The translations under genes and the position numbers were made by a program. A stretch of 64,000 nucleotides of DNA from Cryptomeria japonica (taxonomy: Eukaryota; Streptophyta; Pinopsida; Cupressales; Cupressaceae), in the NCBI RefSeq assembly GCF_030272615.1, contig NC_081411.1, positions 154,342,971 through 154,406,970 on the forward strand, given 5' to 3'. The notes beneath the pieces were generated by a model. The model had not been told where the DNA came from and ran no database searches. It was given only the letters and a program-made list of their open reading frames with translations. The number at the start of each line of letters is the position of its first letter. Position 1 is the first letter of the stretch. Positions 33,346-45,553 of the stretch are shown one piece after another.

Positions 33346-35158
33346 TAAGTTATTAACAGCTGTACCTGCCAAGTCATCTCCACCTGTGACCTGACTCACC
33401 TCTGGGGCCCGCCTTTTAGCCTTTAATCCTGACCTGCTGACTGTTGTGACTTGTGCCACGTGCCACCATTTTACTCGTTGTCAACAACCAGCTGGACCGT
33501 CTATGTGGCATGCCATGTGGTTTTCGCAACTTCACTGGTTTTAAACTACATGTAACTTCACCTAACGAAATAACGCGAGCCGTAGATCCATCCGCGAGAT
33601 GCGCACTAGTTACTGGGCCCGACAACTTTAGAAGAAAAACATACAAGGCATACATTTTTCGATTAATTAACATAACCGCCTAGGCAAACTACAAGGGGGG
33701 GACACTTCCTACGACCCCATGACCCATTACTTAAGTGAATAAAGTAACGAAAGATTAGAAACCAGAGGGTTTAAAACGAAAATAAGAGGATCCAAAATTA
33801 AAAACCCTTAAACCCTTGAGGTCTAGAACAAAGCTGAAGCATTTGGAACGACATCCTATTCAAAATTCAACAAACCATAGCCAATCATGGGAAAAGAGAA
33901 GCCCATTTTTAATCAGTGATAACATAGAGTATGCTCGGTTAAAAGCAAATCCTGTTAAAGATTACAAACACATTGCTAGATGTGACCCGGTTAAGGGATT
34001 TCCCTCAGATCTGTTAGAATCTTCACTTTGTTAGAAGTGACCTTGTCAAAGGATTTCAAACACTGAATCAGAATGTCACCTTGTTAGAGGATTTACATAT
34101 AAGACTATCAAGTCCACTCGGTTAAGAGATTTCCTATCACTTTCACAAAATAACAGTAATATAATCTATCTGCAACTTCACATCTAAAATGCTAAAGCAA
34201 ATTCCTATTTGTTCAATACAATCTAGACATGGAACTAATCTTGTCTATCTGCTGGGCATCAATACTCTATTATTCTAACAGGTCTTCAAGCTTCTATGCT
34301 TGGTAATCACTATGTAGCATCCCTGTGCATACACTTGCCCACATACATTTTTTATCAACAGTTTCCTATTTATAAACAATCTTTTAACTGCTTAATCTCC
34401 TTGATCATATTTCCCATGATCAATCATAGCCATCAGATCTTCAATCTTGTCCAGGTTCATTGTATCTTTCGATCTGAAAATGTTTTACCCTGCCTTGGAA
34501 CTTGCACATTCACCTTGGAACTTGCGTTAGGGTAATGCGGTTCAATATGAGTTGTAGATCTTCTTGCCGACTTTCCATTGCCTTAGATTCATTTAACAAA
34601 CTTCTTCCACGGCTTGCCAATCATTGATCCACTCCAGCTCATTAGCTTCTTTCATTAAATATCACATGTAAACATTTAATGCATTCTGTTATAGCTCGGT
34701 TACAACTCGGTGAATACTAAACTTCACTCAGTAGACATTTTGTCTTCATTAATCGACTGCGATAACCTTAGGGTCTACCGACTAGGTTCCTTAGGGTTTA
34801 CCAACTAGGTTCTTTGCTTGATAACATAGCATAGTATTAACCTTTATATTTTACAACATATGTATGATTTTAAAACAATCTAAAACTTTAAGATCTCATC
34901 ATTGTCTGACTCGGTAGAGTTGCCCATTGAATAACTTATCCCCTTATTCATCATATTCTTTCCTGTGTCTTTACCGACTCCTTTATAATCTTCATATCAT
35001 GTTTCTCAAGATATGGCAACATCATACTGAATTAGAAAATCAATTTCTTGACATTAATGACAAAATAATAATATCAAGATAGTAAAACATCTTTAATTAG
35101 TTATGTCCATAATCATCAACAACCTTCTCAATATCCTTATAATGTAATATTGCCAACA

Positions 35159-35173
35159 ATCTCCCCCTTTGGC
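35159..35173 (-). promoter_or_regulatory. Copia polypurine tract
   Basis: Minus-strand GCCAAAGGGGGAGAT is followed at once by the LTR start TGTTGGCAATATTAC. Confidence 0.85.
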
Positions 35174-35622
35174 ATTGATGGCAAAACCAATTGATTTGAT
35201 CTTTAAAAAAAAATTCGGATTGCTGTGATTCTGAAATGCTGAAATGCTCTCCCCCATTCATTAGACTTCTCTTCTATGTCTTTTTTAGTCTTCTCAGGTC
35301 TTCTCCCCTTTTGTAGGTATTCTCCTCCCGAGGTCTTCTCTTCCTTAGGTAGGTCTTCTCCCCCTTTGACAACAATTCCAAAAAGAAAAAGAACTAAAAC
35401 ATAATTTCTTTCTGTAATAAGTTATTGCCTGATGTTGTGAATCAACTAAGTCTTGGTCAGAGCATTTGTCTTCAATTCCTGTTCCCTGTATCATTCTCTG
35501 TATTATCCTAGTATTAATTCCAGTACACTTTCAGAAAAACATTCTAAAGTGTATCAATCCAGCATCAGCTCCCCAAAAGATATTCAATAGAGTCATCGAA
35601 GTGATGCTTCCACTGAACTCGG

Positions 35623-37350
35623 TCAGTGAGTAAAAGATAGGGGTAGTACCCCTAACTTGCTTTTGAGATATTCAAAAGTGTCCTTTGGTAGTGGCTTGGT
35701 GAAGATATCAGCTATTTTCTCCTTTGTGTTAACATATTCCAACACCACTTTCTTCTCTTGAGCTTCTTCTCTAAGATAATGATATTTGATAGAGATGTAC
35801 TTTGTCTTAGAGTGCATAACAGGGTTCTTTGAAATATTAATGACACTAGTATTGTCACAGAATATAGTTACTGACTTGGTAAATTTCTCATTTATACCTT
35901 CCAACAGTTGTTTGATCCATGCAATGTTGGTACAATTCAGTGCTGCTGCAACATATTCAACTTGGGCTGTTGACTGAGAAACACATCCTTGTTTCTTGCT
36001 AAGCCAACTCACTAGTCTTTCTCCTAAGAAGAAAGCTCCTCCACTTTTGCTTTTTCTGTCATCAATGTTGCCTGCCCAATCAGCATCAGTATAAACTTAT
36101 AAATCAAAATCATTTCCTTTCTGATATACTAAGCCATAATCTTTAGTGCCTTTCAAGTATCTGAAAATTCTTTTGATTGCAGTCATGTGGATTTCCTTAG
36201 GATCTGCAGAGAATCTTGCAAAAATACCTACTGCATGTGCTATATTTGGCCTGCTGTGAACAACATATTGTAGTTTTCCAATTATGGATTGGTAGAGTGT
36301 CTCATCAACAGATGCAGATTCATCATTATTTGATAGTTTACAGTTGGTAGTCATAGGAGTACTTACTGGTTTTGAATCCTCCATTCCAAATTTCTTCAAG
36401 ATTTCCTTTATGTACTTGGATTGAGTAATGAAAATCTCATTTTTCATTTGCAGTATTTGTAGGCCTATAAAATACTTTATCTCACCGATTAATGACATCT
36501 CAAATTCTTTGCTCATTTCATTTCCAAAGTTCTTGCATAAAGAGTCATTTCCAAAAAATATAATATCATCAACAAATATGGCTGAGATTAGTATTCCATT
36601 TTCATCATTCTTCATGTACATGTTGCTGTTCTCACTTGTCCTTATAAAACCAATCTTAATCAAATAAGAGTGCAATCTTTCATACCATGCTCTAGGTGCT
36701 TGTTTCAGACCATATAAAGCTTTGTTTAATTTACATACCTGATCTTTATTATTGTCATCAATAAATCCTTCAGGTTGTTCAATGAAAAATTCTTCTTCTA
36801 ATATTCCATTCAGAAATGCAGATTTGACATCCATTTGATATACCTTGAAGTTTTTGAAAGCAACATATGCCAACAATGTTCTAACTCCTTCAAGTCTAGC
36901 AACAGGTGCAAAAGTCTCACCATAATCAATTCCTTCTTCTTGGGCATAACCTTTGCAAACTAATCTTGCTTTGCTCCGAATGACCTCACCTTTTTCATTT
37001 AGCTTGTTTCTGAAGAGCCACTTTGTACTGATTACATTTTTGTCCTTCGGTCTTGGGACCAGTGTCCATGTGTCATTCTTCTTGATTTGATCAATCTCTT
37101 CAATCATAGCATTTATCCAATCTTCACTGTTAAATGCCTCTTTCACAATTCTAGGTTCAAATTCAGATATCAAACATGTGTTCTGTCTCAGTTTGTTCCT
37201 TGTCATCACTGGATCATCCTTATCTCCTATAATCTGACTTGGTGCATGGTGTCTTCTGACATACTTGGCTAATACAGGCTCGGTAGGCTCTGTATGATCT
37301 TCTTCATCACTCGGTAACTGGATATTTTCTACATTTTCTTCAATAGTTAT
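35623..37350 (-). pseudogene. Copia reverse transcriptase and RNase H
   Basis: [72 protein letters not shown] and the active site [10 protein letters not shown] (DD intact, about residue 1082 of the polyprotein). RNase H: VYTDADWAGN with KSKSGGAFF, CDNTSVINISKNPVMHSKTK and KIADIFTKPLPKDTF. TAA at 36097 falls just before the RNase H first Asp. The protein ends with TGA at 35623. It is in frame with gag, so the element encoded one long polyprotein. Confidence 0.92.
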
Positions 37351-38745
37351 CTAGGTAGGACTTCTCGGTTGCACATAGACAAATTCATCATAGTCTTCCA
37401 GTTCTTTGGAATTCCTTTCATTAGTTCTTTCTGCAAATTCATCAATTTTCACATTTGCACTTTCTACTATTTTGTTAGATGATTTGATCAGACATTTAAA
37501 TGCTTTGCTTCTAGAAGAATATCCTAGAAATGTTCCTTCTCCACTTTTTTGATCAAACTTGCCATTTCTATCATCTTTATGAACATAGCATTTACTTCCA
37601 AAGATCTTAAAATAACTTACATTAGGTTTCTTGCCATACCAAATTTCATAAGGTGTCTTCAAAGTACCTTTCTTCAATTGAACTCGGTTCAAGGTGTAAA
37701 CGACTGTGCTTATTGCTTCTCTCCAAAATGTTTGTGGAACCTTCTTCTCAATCATCAGTGTTCTAGCACAATCCACAATATATCTGTTTCTTTTTTCAGC
37801 TATTCCATTCTATTGTGGAGTTCTCGGTGCAGAGATTTGTCTTTTAATACCACGATCATTGCAAAATAGGTTGAACTCATCAGATGTGAACTCTCCTCCT
37901 CTATCTGATCTAAGACATTTCAGTTGTCTTCCTGTTTCATTTTCAACTCTAGCCTTGTACCACTTAAACATTTGAAAAGCTTCTGATTTTTCTTTTAAAA
38001 ACATTACTGACATCATCCTTGAATAGTCATCCACAAATAATATGAAATACTTATCACCATAATAACTTTGAACTTTCATAGGACCACAAAGATCAGTGTG
38101 CACAAGATCTAAAATTCCCTTAGAAGTGTAGGACTTACTTGTAAAGCTTGATCTTGTCATTTTACCCATCTGGCATCCTCGACACATAGCATTCTCAGGT
38201 TTTTCAAGACTCGATAGACCTCTTACTCTGTGCTTCTTACTTATCTTGATCAGATTATCAAAATTAACATGATAAAACCTTTTATGCCATAACCAGGTAT
38301 TATCAATCTTTGCATGCAAACACTTATTGTGAGTTGAGTCAAGGTGAAATGTATTACCTTTTGTTTGTGTCCCGGTAGCAGCTAACTTTCCATTCTTGTC
38401 ATGAACTTTGACAATTCCTTTCTGAAATTCTATTTGGTAACTTGTGTTGTTTAGCTGTGCTACACTCAACAAATTATATTTCAAACCTTCAACCCAATAA
38501 ACATCATTGCATCTTGCTTTATCAAGAAGTGTTATGGATCCTTTACCTCTTACCGGATATGGTGCATCATTACCAAATCTAACATATCCTCCATCATAAT
38601 CTTCTAACATAACAAACTTCTGTTTATCTCCTGTCATATGATGTGAGAATCCACTATCTATAATCCAAGAATCATTAGTGTTTATGTGAGATATTAGGGC
38701 TTTTTCTTCATACCTTTCTTCATCTGATCCATCCTTGGTAGCCAC
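37351..38745 (-). pseudogene. Copia protease and integrase
   Basis: Protease active site WIIDSGFSHHMTG (D-S-G). The integrase zinc-binding segment has LWHKRFYHVNFDNL...CRGCQMGK. The catalytic core has LVHTDLCGPM (first D), LRSDRGGEF (second D) and, after TPQ-TAG-NG, AEKRNR (E). The TAG at 37810 replaces the second codon of the usual QQNG motif, consistent with CAG to TAG. The C-terminal part continues through YEIWYGKKPNVSYFKIFGSK to TAG at 37351. The protease-integrase-RT order identifies copia. Confidence 0.92.
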
Positions 38746-39807
38746 ATAAACAACTTCCTCTGTATCAATCTCATCTGATTTATCATCTTCAGATTCCTCA
38801 TCAGCAATTAAGCGTGTCTTTCTATCTCTTCTTCTTAAGTCTCAGTGTCCTCTGTAATGATTATATTTCTATCTGTCATCTCGGTAATCTCTCTTTTCAG
38901 AGAAATCTTTGTCGGGACAGTTAGAAGCCATATGTCCAATCTTATCACAATTGAAACATTTCAAAGGTAGTTTTCCTTTATACTTACCTTTGCCTCTCGG
39001 TAACCTTTTGGCCAATAGTGCTTCAAACTCTTCTTACTTTCTAATTTCTTCATACAGTTTGTGTACCTCCTCCATGTTCTTCCAAAATCTTTCACTACCT
39101 CCACTATGATCTCCTTCAGATTACTTATACTTTCTTTCATTGTAATCATTAGATTTATTCAGATGAAAAGAACTAAATGCAGATTCAACTTTATTTACCG
39201 ATGACCCACTGTTATCAAAATTACTTAACTCAAATGCATGTAGCTTACCAATAGTAGCATCCAAGGATGCTGACATATTAGGTATAGACCTCAATTCATT
39301 GATTGCAGAGACTCGGATTGCATAAGCAGGTAAAAGGGTTCTTAACAACTTACTTGTCACATCCTTTTCTTCAATAGTTCCTCCTGCTCCTTTGATTTGA
39401 TTTACAATCTCCTTTAGTCTTGTACTGTACTGGGTTATGTTCTCACCTTCATTCATCCTCATAGATTCAAGTTGTCCTCTTAGACTATCAACTTTTGCTC
39501 TTTGAACATGTTCATCTCCTCCATATATAGATATGAGCTTAGTCCACATTGCCTTTGCATCATTGTAGCCTTCTAGATCATTAAACTCAGAATCGGTTAA
39601 TGCAGATGTTATTTCAATCATTGCTTGAATATGTTCTTGCTTCACCTTTATCTCTTCCATAGTCAATGGATAGGTGCTCGATGCAACAAAATCATTCTCC
39701 AGATAGTATATAGCATATTATCCAACTCTTGATAGATGTAGCTTCATCCTTTTCTGCCATGTAGAGAAACTTGACTTATTCAGCTTAGGTGCATCCCTCT
39801 TATACAT
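38746..39807 (-). pseudogene. Copia Gag
   Basis: ATG at 39807 (MYKRDAPKLNKSSFSTWQKR). Gag core of the UBN2 type: GYNDAKAMWTKLISIYGGDE, LRGQLESMRMNEGENITQY, RLKEIVNQIKGAGG. Zinc knuckle CFNCDKIGHMASNC (CX2CX4HX4C) at 38917-38958. Stops: TAA at 39718, 39121 and 39034, a TAG near 38868 and a TGA near 38839. The acidic stretch at the end (ADEESEDDKSDEIDTEE) joins the protease. Confidence 0.88.
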
Positions 39808-39852
39808 TTTTGGATCTTTAACTCAAGTGCCTTTAAACTTTCCTTTCGGAGT

Positions 39853-39869
39853 CCAAAGCTCTGATACCA
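39853..39869 (-). promoter_or_regulatory. Copia primer binding site
   Basis: Minus-strand TGGTATCAGAGCTTTGG, two bases after the LTR end AGCTATCA. TGGTATCAGAGC is complementary to plant initiator methionine tRNA, the usual copia primer. Confidence 0.93.
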
Positions 39870-39871
39870 AT

Positions 39872-41373
39872 TGATAGCTCTGATACTTAATATAAGTACA
39901 GATCCAATAGCCAACAAGATGAGAGGGGGGGGAGGTGAATCATACAAACTTAATCATCCATAAAAACATCAGATTCAACCTCGGTAACATATATATCAGT
40001 CATATAACCACAAACTTTCAAACATGCAAACTCAAAAGCATATGAACAATATAAACTTCATAACACCAGATTTAACATGGAAACCCAAATAGGGAAAAAC
40101 CACTGTGGGATTTCGGACCCACTAAGAAATATACTCTTCTAGAGTATGCTCGGTTAAAAGCAAATCCTGTTAAAGATTACAAACACATTGCTAGATGTGA
40201 CCCGGTTAAGGGATTTCCCTCAGATCTGTTAGGATCTTCACTTTGTTAGAAGTGACCTTGTCAAAGGATTTCAAACACTCAATCAGAATGTCACCTTGTT
40301 AGAGGATTTACATATAATATTGTTAAGTCCACTCGGTTAAGATATTTCTTGTCACTTTCACAAAATAACAGTAATACAATCTATCTGCAACTTCACATCT
40401 AAAATGATAAAGCAGATTCCTATTTGTTCAATACAATCTAGACATAGAACTAATCTTGTCTATCTACTAGGCATCAATACTCTGTTATTCTAATAGGTCT
40501 TCAAGCTTCTATGCTCGGTAATCACTATGTAGCATCCCTGTGCATACACTTACCCGCATACATTGTTTATCAACAATTTCCTATTTATAAACAATCTTTT
40601 AACCACTTAATCTCCTTGATCACATTTCCCATGATCAATCATAGCCATCAGATCTTCAATCTTGTCCAGGTTCATTGTATCTTTCGATCTGAAAACATTT
40701 TAACTTGCCTTGGAACTTGCACATTCACCTTGGAACTTGTGTTAGGGTAATGCAGTTCAATCTGAGCTGTAGATCTTCTTGCCGACTTTCCATTGCCTTA
40801 GATTCATTTAACAAACTTCTTCCACGGCTTGCCAATCGTTGATCCACTCTAGCTCATCAGCTTATTTCATTAAATATCACATGTAAAAATTTAATGCAGT
40901 CTATTATAGCTCGGTTACAACTCGATGAATACTAAACTTCACTCGGTAGACATTCTATCTTCATTAACTGATTGCGATAACCTTAGGGTTTACTGACTAG
41001 GTTCCTTAGGGTTTACCAACTAGGTTCTTTGCTTGATAACATAGTATAGTATTAACCTTTATATTTTACAACATATGTATGATGTTAAAACAATCTAAAA
41101 CATCAAGATCTCATCATTGTCTGACTCGGTAGAGTTGCCCATTGAATAACTTATCCCCTTATTCATCATATTCTTTCCTGTGTCTTTACCGACTCCTTTA
41201 TAATCTTCATATCATATTTCTCAATTTATGGCAACATCATACTGAATTAGAAAATCAATTTCTTGACATCAATGACAAAATAATAATATCAAGATAGTAA
41301 AACATCTTTAATTAGTTATGTCCATAATCATCAACAACCTTCTCAATATCCTTATAATGTAATATTGCCAACA
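39872..41373 (-). mobile_element. Copia 5' LTR (1502 bp, intact)
   Basis: Plus-strand reading TGATAGCTCTGATAC...TATTGCCAACA. It provides the empty site for element X (actcttctagagtatgctcg at about 40133-40152). Confidence 0.95.
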
Positions 41374-41899
41374 CAAAGAAGGGAAATGTGGTTGCAAGTA
41401 GGATCATATATGAAAGTGCAAAGCGTAGTGTAGTCAATTGATCAGTCAGGGGTTTGATAACGAAGGAAGCATCTCCTTATATAGAAGACACTATAAGAAA
41501 TGGAGGGATAAGATTGAGAGGTGTAAAAGAGGTCGGCTATGATTAGAGGGTAGGTAGAGGAAATAAGAAAATAATAAGAGGGTAGGTAGTGTATGAATTA
41601 AGAGATGAATGACATGTGTCATGGGTAGAAAAGGTTAATGAATTAATTAAATAAATAAAGATTCATTTAATTAATAGAGGAAGTGAGATCAATTAAATAA
41701 ATAAGATATTTATTTAATTTAGGAAAAGGGTGATTTAAATAAATAAATGTATTTATTTAAATGAGAAATAAGGCTAGCGGAGGATAAATGAATTAATTAA
41801 ATAAATAAAGATTTATTTAATTAATAGAAGAATTAGGCTAAAATAATTAAATAAATAAAATATTTATTTAATTAGACATGAAAATTTTAGGTGTCTACA
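41374..41899 (-). mobile_element. T2 5' LTR, outer part
   Basis: It resumes with the duplicated CAAAG and AAGGGAAATGTGG, exactly where 27071 left off relative to intact LTRs. It ends GGTGTCTACA before the CCTAC duplication. It carries the five AT palindromes. Confidence 0.9.
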
Positions 41900-41904
41900 C
41901 CTAC

Positions 41905-43772
41905 AGATGCTGGAGTCACGAGAGAGATTCTTGTCGACTCAGAGTTTATGACCGAAGCTAACATTTGAGGATAGAGCAGCTATTGAGGTTATGCGTTTGC
42001 AACATATTCTATATGTGCCTGAGTTTCAGGCAAACATGGGGTTGGTGACTGCGCTAGCTGAGAGATGGCACTCAGAGACTTGCACTTTTCATTTGCTGAT
42101 GGGTGAGATGATAGTCACCTTAGAGGATGTATATAGGATTCTAAGGATACCGATCGATGGGGAGTTGATTCCCTACGATCGAGATGGAGACAGGGATGCC
42201 CTGAGATGAGTGTTTCAAGATCCTGGATTGGAGATGAAGGCAGGACATGTGGCATGGGATACCATGACATGGACATGATTAGCACTACCATCAGTACTGG
42301 CAGGAGTGATCAGTGGGTTCTTGTGTCCAGACAGGGCAACACGAGGGTTGGCTGTGGGATGGGGGAGCATATTGGAGACACTGGTGACACAACATACTAG
42401 ATATGCCTGGGGACCGTGCGTGCTGGCACATTTGTACTATGAGCTTCATCAATTTGTATACCATGGATCTGTAGGATTGGGCTATGGAGTGACATTATTA
42501 CAGGTATGGGATTATGAGCATCTGTTGGTGACCTGACCGATACATTTCAGAGGCAGGGGCCATGGGCATAGTTTTGTTCGCTTATATGACATGATTACCT
42601 CGCAACCACGGATTGGGAGACTGGAGCACTAGCGCAAGGTCGTCGATGAGATTGACATTGTGGTATGGAGACCATACCGAGAGTGTGAGGAGTAAGAGGA
42701 TGATGCAGTGGAGCTTCCATACACCTTCAAGAGTAGGTATCTGATTGGGTGGACGCCCTATGTAATGGAGAGGCAGTTGGTTGACAGGGTTGGCAGGCAG
42801 TTCGACAGGATTCAATGGATGCCATGGGGTTCCGAGATGTATGCTCGGATAGTGAGGGGTTAGGCACACTTCGGGCCATTATTGTCATATGATCAGACAG
42901 TGATGCAACTAGTAGAGATGATTCCCTTGCCTTGGGATATGTGGCCAAAGATAGAGGATGCAGGGATAGATGCAAAGTATACTGCATATTGGGTTGAGCA
43001 TCCATTTCCTCGATTGATAGATCCAGGGGAGCAAATAGATGGAGATAGCGGGGGTGATGAGGATAATGATGGAGATGATGAGGGTAGAGGCCGGTGGAGG
43101 AGGCGGGGTGTGATAGGAGAGAGGAGAGTGGCTCCACAGAGAGAGGGTGGAGAGGAGAGACAAGCTCGTGTGGTGAGAGGTAGAGGTGGATTACCTTTAT
43201 AGGTGCCAGTAGCACAGGGTCCGAGACAGGTATAGGGATGAGGAAAGGGGCAGGGACAACCACAGGAGCAGCCACAAGTACAGGGGGGAGAGGAGGACGA
43301 TGAGCTATTGGAGTTGAGGGAGATCTGCCAGGGATAGATAGATGAGATCCAGGATCTGGAGAGGGAGACGACTAGACTTAGGAGATAGCTGAGGGATACG
43401 GAGCGGGAGAGAGATCAGGTTATCCAATGTTATACCGAGGCTGAGACAACACTGAGGGCAGGGAGGCAGGTGACAGAGGACATAGGAGCTAGTTATGCTT
43501 ATGTTCTATGAGCCAGGGAGGAGATAGGCTACTGGAGAGACCTATACTATGGAGCTGTGCCACCAGAGCAATGGGCTAGGAGCTTCCGTAGACCATCATG
43601 GATAGCGATGACCACTGGAGGGAGGGATAGGAGACAGGCATCTAGCGGTGGGGTTATGGGTCCTCCACCACCACCAGATAGAGGGAACAAGAGAGATGAT
43701 CATGGGGTGGGTCCTTCTAGGGTTCAGACTCTGTTGAGGCTAGGCGGCTCTGAGGGAGGGAGTTCATCATAG
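41905..43772 (+). pseudogene. Antisense PMD gene of T3, main part of exon 2
   Basis: Continues exon 2 after the T2 insertion. One frame runs to TAG at 43770 with about a dozen single stops (for example TGA at 42207 and 42534, TAG at 43200) and no frameshift: about 620 codons. PMD-like features: LYVPEFQANM, FHLLMGEMIVTLEDVYRILR, IPIDGELIPYDRDGDR, AWGPCVLAHLYYELHQFVY and a W-rich block (WTPYVMERQLVDRVGRQFD, IQWMPWGSEMYARIVRG). The C-terminal third is acidic then R/G-rich, followed by a coiled coil (LREICQG...IQDLERETTRLRR) and a P/G/S tail (GPPPPPDRGN). PMD proteins are found in plants and in some transposons; a silencing-related role is known for the host versions. The role here is inference. 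Confidence 0.75.
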
Positions 43773-45553
43773 CCTAGAGGGCTCCCTATGTATCAGTTTT
43801 GTACCATTTTTGTATGATGATGTAGACACATTCGGGTGATTGTAGCCATATGATTTTGACATCATTGTATCACAACACTTATGATTATATATATGAGATG
43901 ATACATCCTTGCAGCAGCTATATGCATGTGTACCTATATGATGCTTCTATATGTTTTATGTTATATGTTTCTATGTGATGGTTATGATATGGATGCAAAC
44001 ATGTACATGACGAAATGCAATATTTTTTGTTCTTTTATGTTTTTAATATGTTATGCCAATGCAAATGTGAATGTATGAAATGCAGATGAATATGATAATG
44101 CAAATGTAAAATGTGCTAATATGTGTTGTGTGTAGGATGTGATGCAATTGTGATATCTTTATGTATGTATGAAATGCTTAATATGTGGAAATGCAGGTGC
44201 AGACTACATGAAATGCAAATGTATTTGGTGTGTCATTATACTCAGTCGTGTGATAGCAGGCCACACAGACTCAAGAAGGATGATGGAAGTCAATCAAGAA
44301 AGGGGGATGGAAGATAGAAGATATGAAAGTGAAAGAGCTTCTTGTGCGTTATCATCATTGAGCTCTATTATGGTAAGTAGGTTATGACAATCAAGGCATA
44401 TGTTCAACCCAGAAAATCATTGTACCCGTTTGTATGGAGATAAGACAGTCGCAAACAAGGAATGCCCTAGTTTATGCTAGACTCATGGTGTCCTCATATT
44501 CTTGGACAAGTCATAGCAATACTAAGAGACAATCCACAGACAACAAAGAAAAAAATATAGGTGACGATACCCCACCCTCGCCTTTCTAGTCAAAGACATC
44601 GTGGAGATAGAATCTCTAGTCAGAGACATCCTGGAAAAGCTAAAAGACATGTCACCAAAAAATTAAAATCAAAAGAAAACCAAGACTCGACACCAACATC
44701 CATTGTAGTCCTCAAGTTTAGTGTCTCTTGTCACTTGTATAAGTCTTATTTGATTGTGGTCACAATGTTTCTTTTCACAAAAGGATAGATAGCATTGAAC
44801 CATAATGTTGTCTGAGTTTGTTGAAATATTTGATTTGTTGAAGCCCATTGTTGCTGATGTGTCTCATTTGAAACTGACTGAATCCATGAAATTGATACTT
44901 TATTACGGAGAAGATGGAACTTTATTGCAGATTGATGATGCAAGTGCTGCTTTATTGCAGATTGTGCACATATAGATTGAAGAAAAGTGGAAGAAACTAT
45001 ACTCCTCAGAACATGTGATGCTCTTAGTTCCACACCCATCACTAGACTTAGGATTAGCCTTAGCCACAGATAAGAGCTGATTTGTTATGGATGGAAAGGG
45101 GTGAAAGGGAAGGATTATTATGAATGGCTAACCAATCTTAGGTAGATCAATAACAAGTCATGATGGGAATGTGTAAGTTTATTATGGATGGATAGGTTGT
45201 GAGTGTGTGCAAAGTGACGGGATGAAAGTGAATCTTGAAGGAGGGATGAGCAATGTCTCTACAGATGGCACCGGTGTTCCGGTTTTCACCATGGTACTTG
45301 CCCAGGGCGCCACCGAAGTGGTTTTCACCATTGGACGAAATGTTTTTCTATTTTTCATTTTTTTTGTGTCACAAGGTGCCCTTTTTCTAGGTTTTCACCA
45401 AGTAACAATTTTTTATTTTTATGATTTTTTTGTATTTTTGAATTTTTTTTTGATTTTTTTGATTTTTGATATTTTTTTGATATGTTTGAACTAGGATATT
45501 CTAAAGAGATTTTTGATATTTTTGAATTAGGATATTCTAAAGAGCTATGTGTA
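43773..45553. other. T3 non-coding region between the antisense gene and the integrase remnant
   Basis: Collinear with T2 15354-17036: TATG-rich spacer, a conserved block with a 75-codon open frame at 44561-44788, then T-rich runs (45350-45510). Confidence 0.6.

Larger units (their letters stand above)
27345..33924 (-). mobile_element. Element X, 6.58 kb, unclassified, carrying one long gene
   Basis: Comparison with the unbroken copia LTR at 40135-40150 gives exact ends. The target ...CTTC-TAGAG-TATGC is duplicated as TAGAG on both sides (27340-27344 and 33925-33929). The element begins TGTTGTCTTC and ends GTGATAACA: TG...CA with a 5-bp duplication, as made by retroviral-type integrases. I find no LTRs, primer site, polypurine tract, RT or integrase. 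The ends form only a weak inverted pair (TGTTGTC / TGTTATC). It carries one minus-strand gene (28318-31920) and a 269-bp tandem array. Options: a non-autonomous element mobilised in trans, a very long solo LTR holding a gene, or a new class. Confidence 0.8.
27072..35158 (-). mobile_element. Copia 3' LTR, split by element X
   Basis: LTR pieces are 27072-27344 and 33925-35158, together about 1.5 kb. They align along their length with the 5' LTR at 39872-41373, including TGATAG(T/C)TCTGATAC at one end and ATATTGCCAACA at the other. Confidence 0.93.
27072..41373 (-). mobile_element. Copia element (minus strand), nested in the T2 5' LTR
   Basis: LTRs are 39872-41373 (5') and 27072-35158 (3', split by X). 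CAAAG flanks both ends (27067-27071 and 41374-41378). Primer site TGGTATCAGAGC for initiator Met-tRNA; polypurine tract AAAGGGGGAGAT. One reading frame from 39807 to 35623 holds gag, protease, integrase, RT and RNase H in copia order, with eight internal stops. Without X it is about 7.7 kb. Confidence 0.95.
12796..41899 (-). mobile_element. T2: minus-strand Tat-like gypsy element with full gag-pol order, inserted in T3
   Basis: LTRs are 12796-13567 (3') and 26836-41899 (5', split by copia). CCTAC flanks both ends (12791-12795 and 41900-41904) and the insertion point lies in exon 2 of the PMD gene of T3. Without the nested copia it is about 14.8 kb. Minus-strand order: LTR, primer site 26815-26832, long leader, gag, zinc knuckle, protease, G-patch-like linker, RT, degenerate RNase H, second RNase H, integrase, 3' region with antisense PMD gene, polypurine tract, LTR. 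Its gag-pol frame is continuous from about 24505 to 19046 apart from single stops, then shifts once before the second RNase H. Confidence 0.92.

Noticed and set aside
42727-43275. 182-codon minus-strand frame rich in H, P and L
   Set aside because: Shadow of the PMD exon 2 coding strand, which has the conserved motifs.
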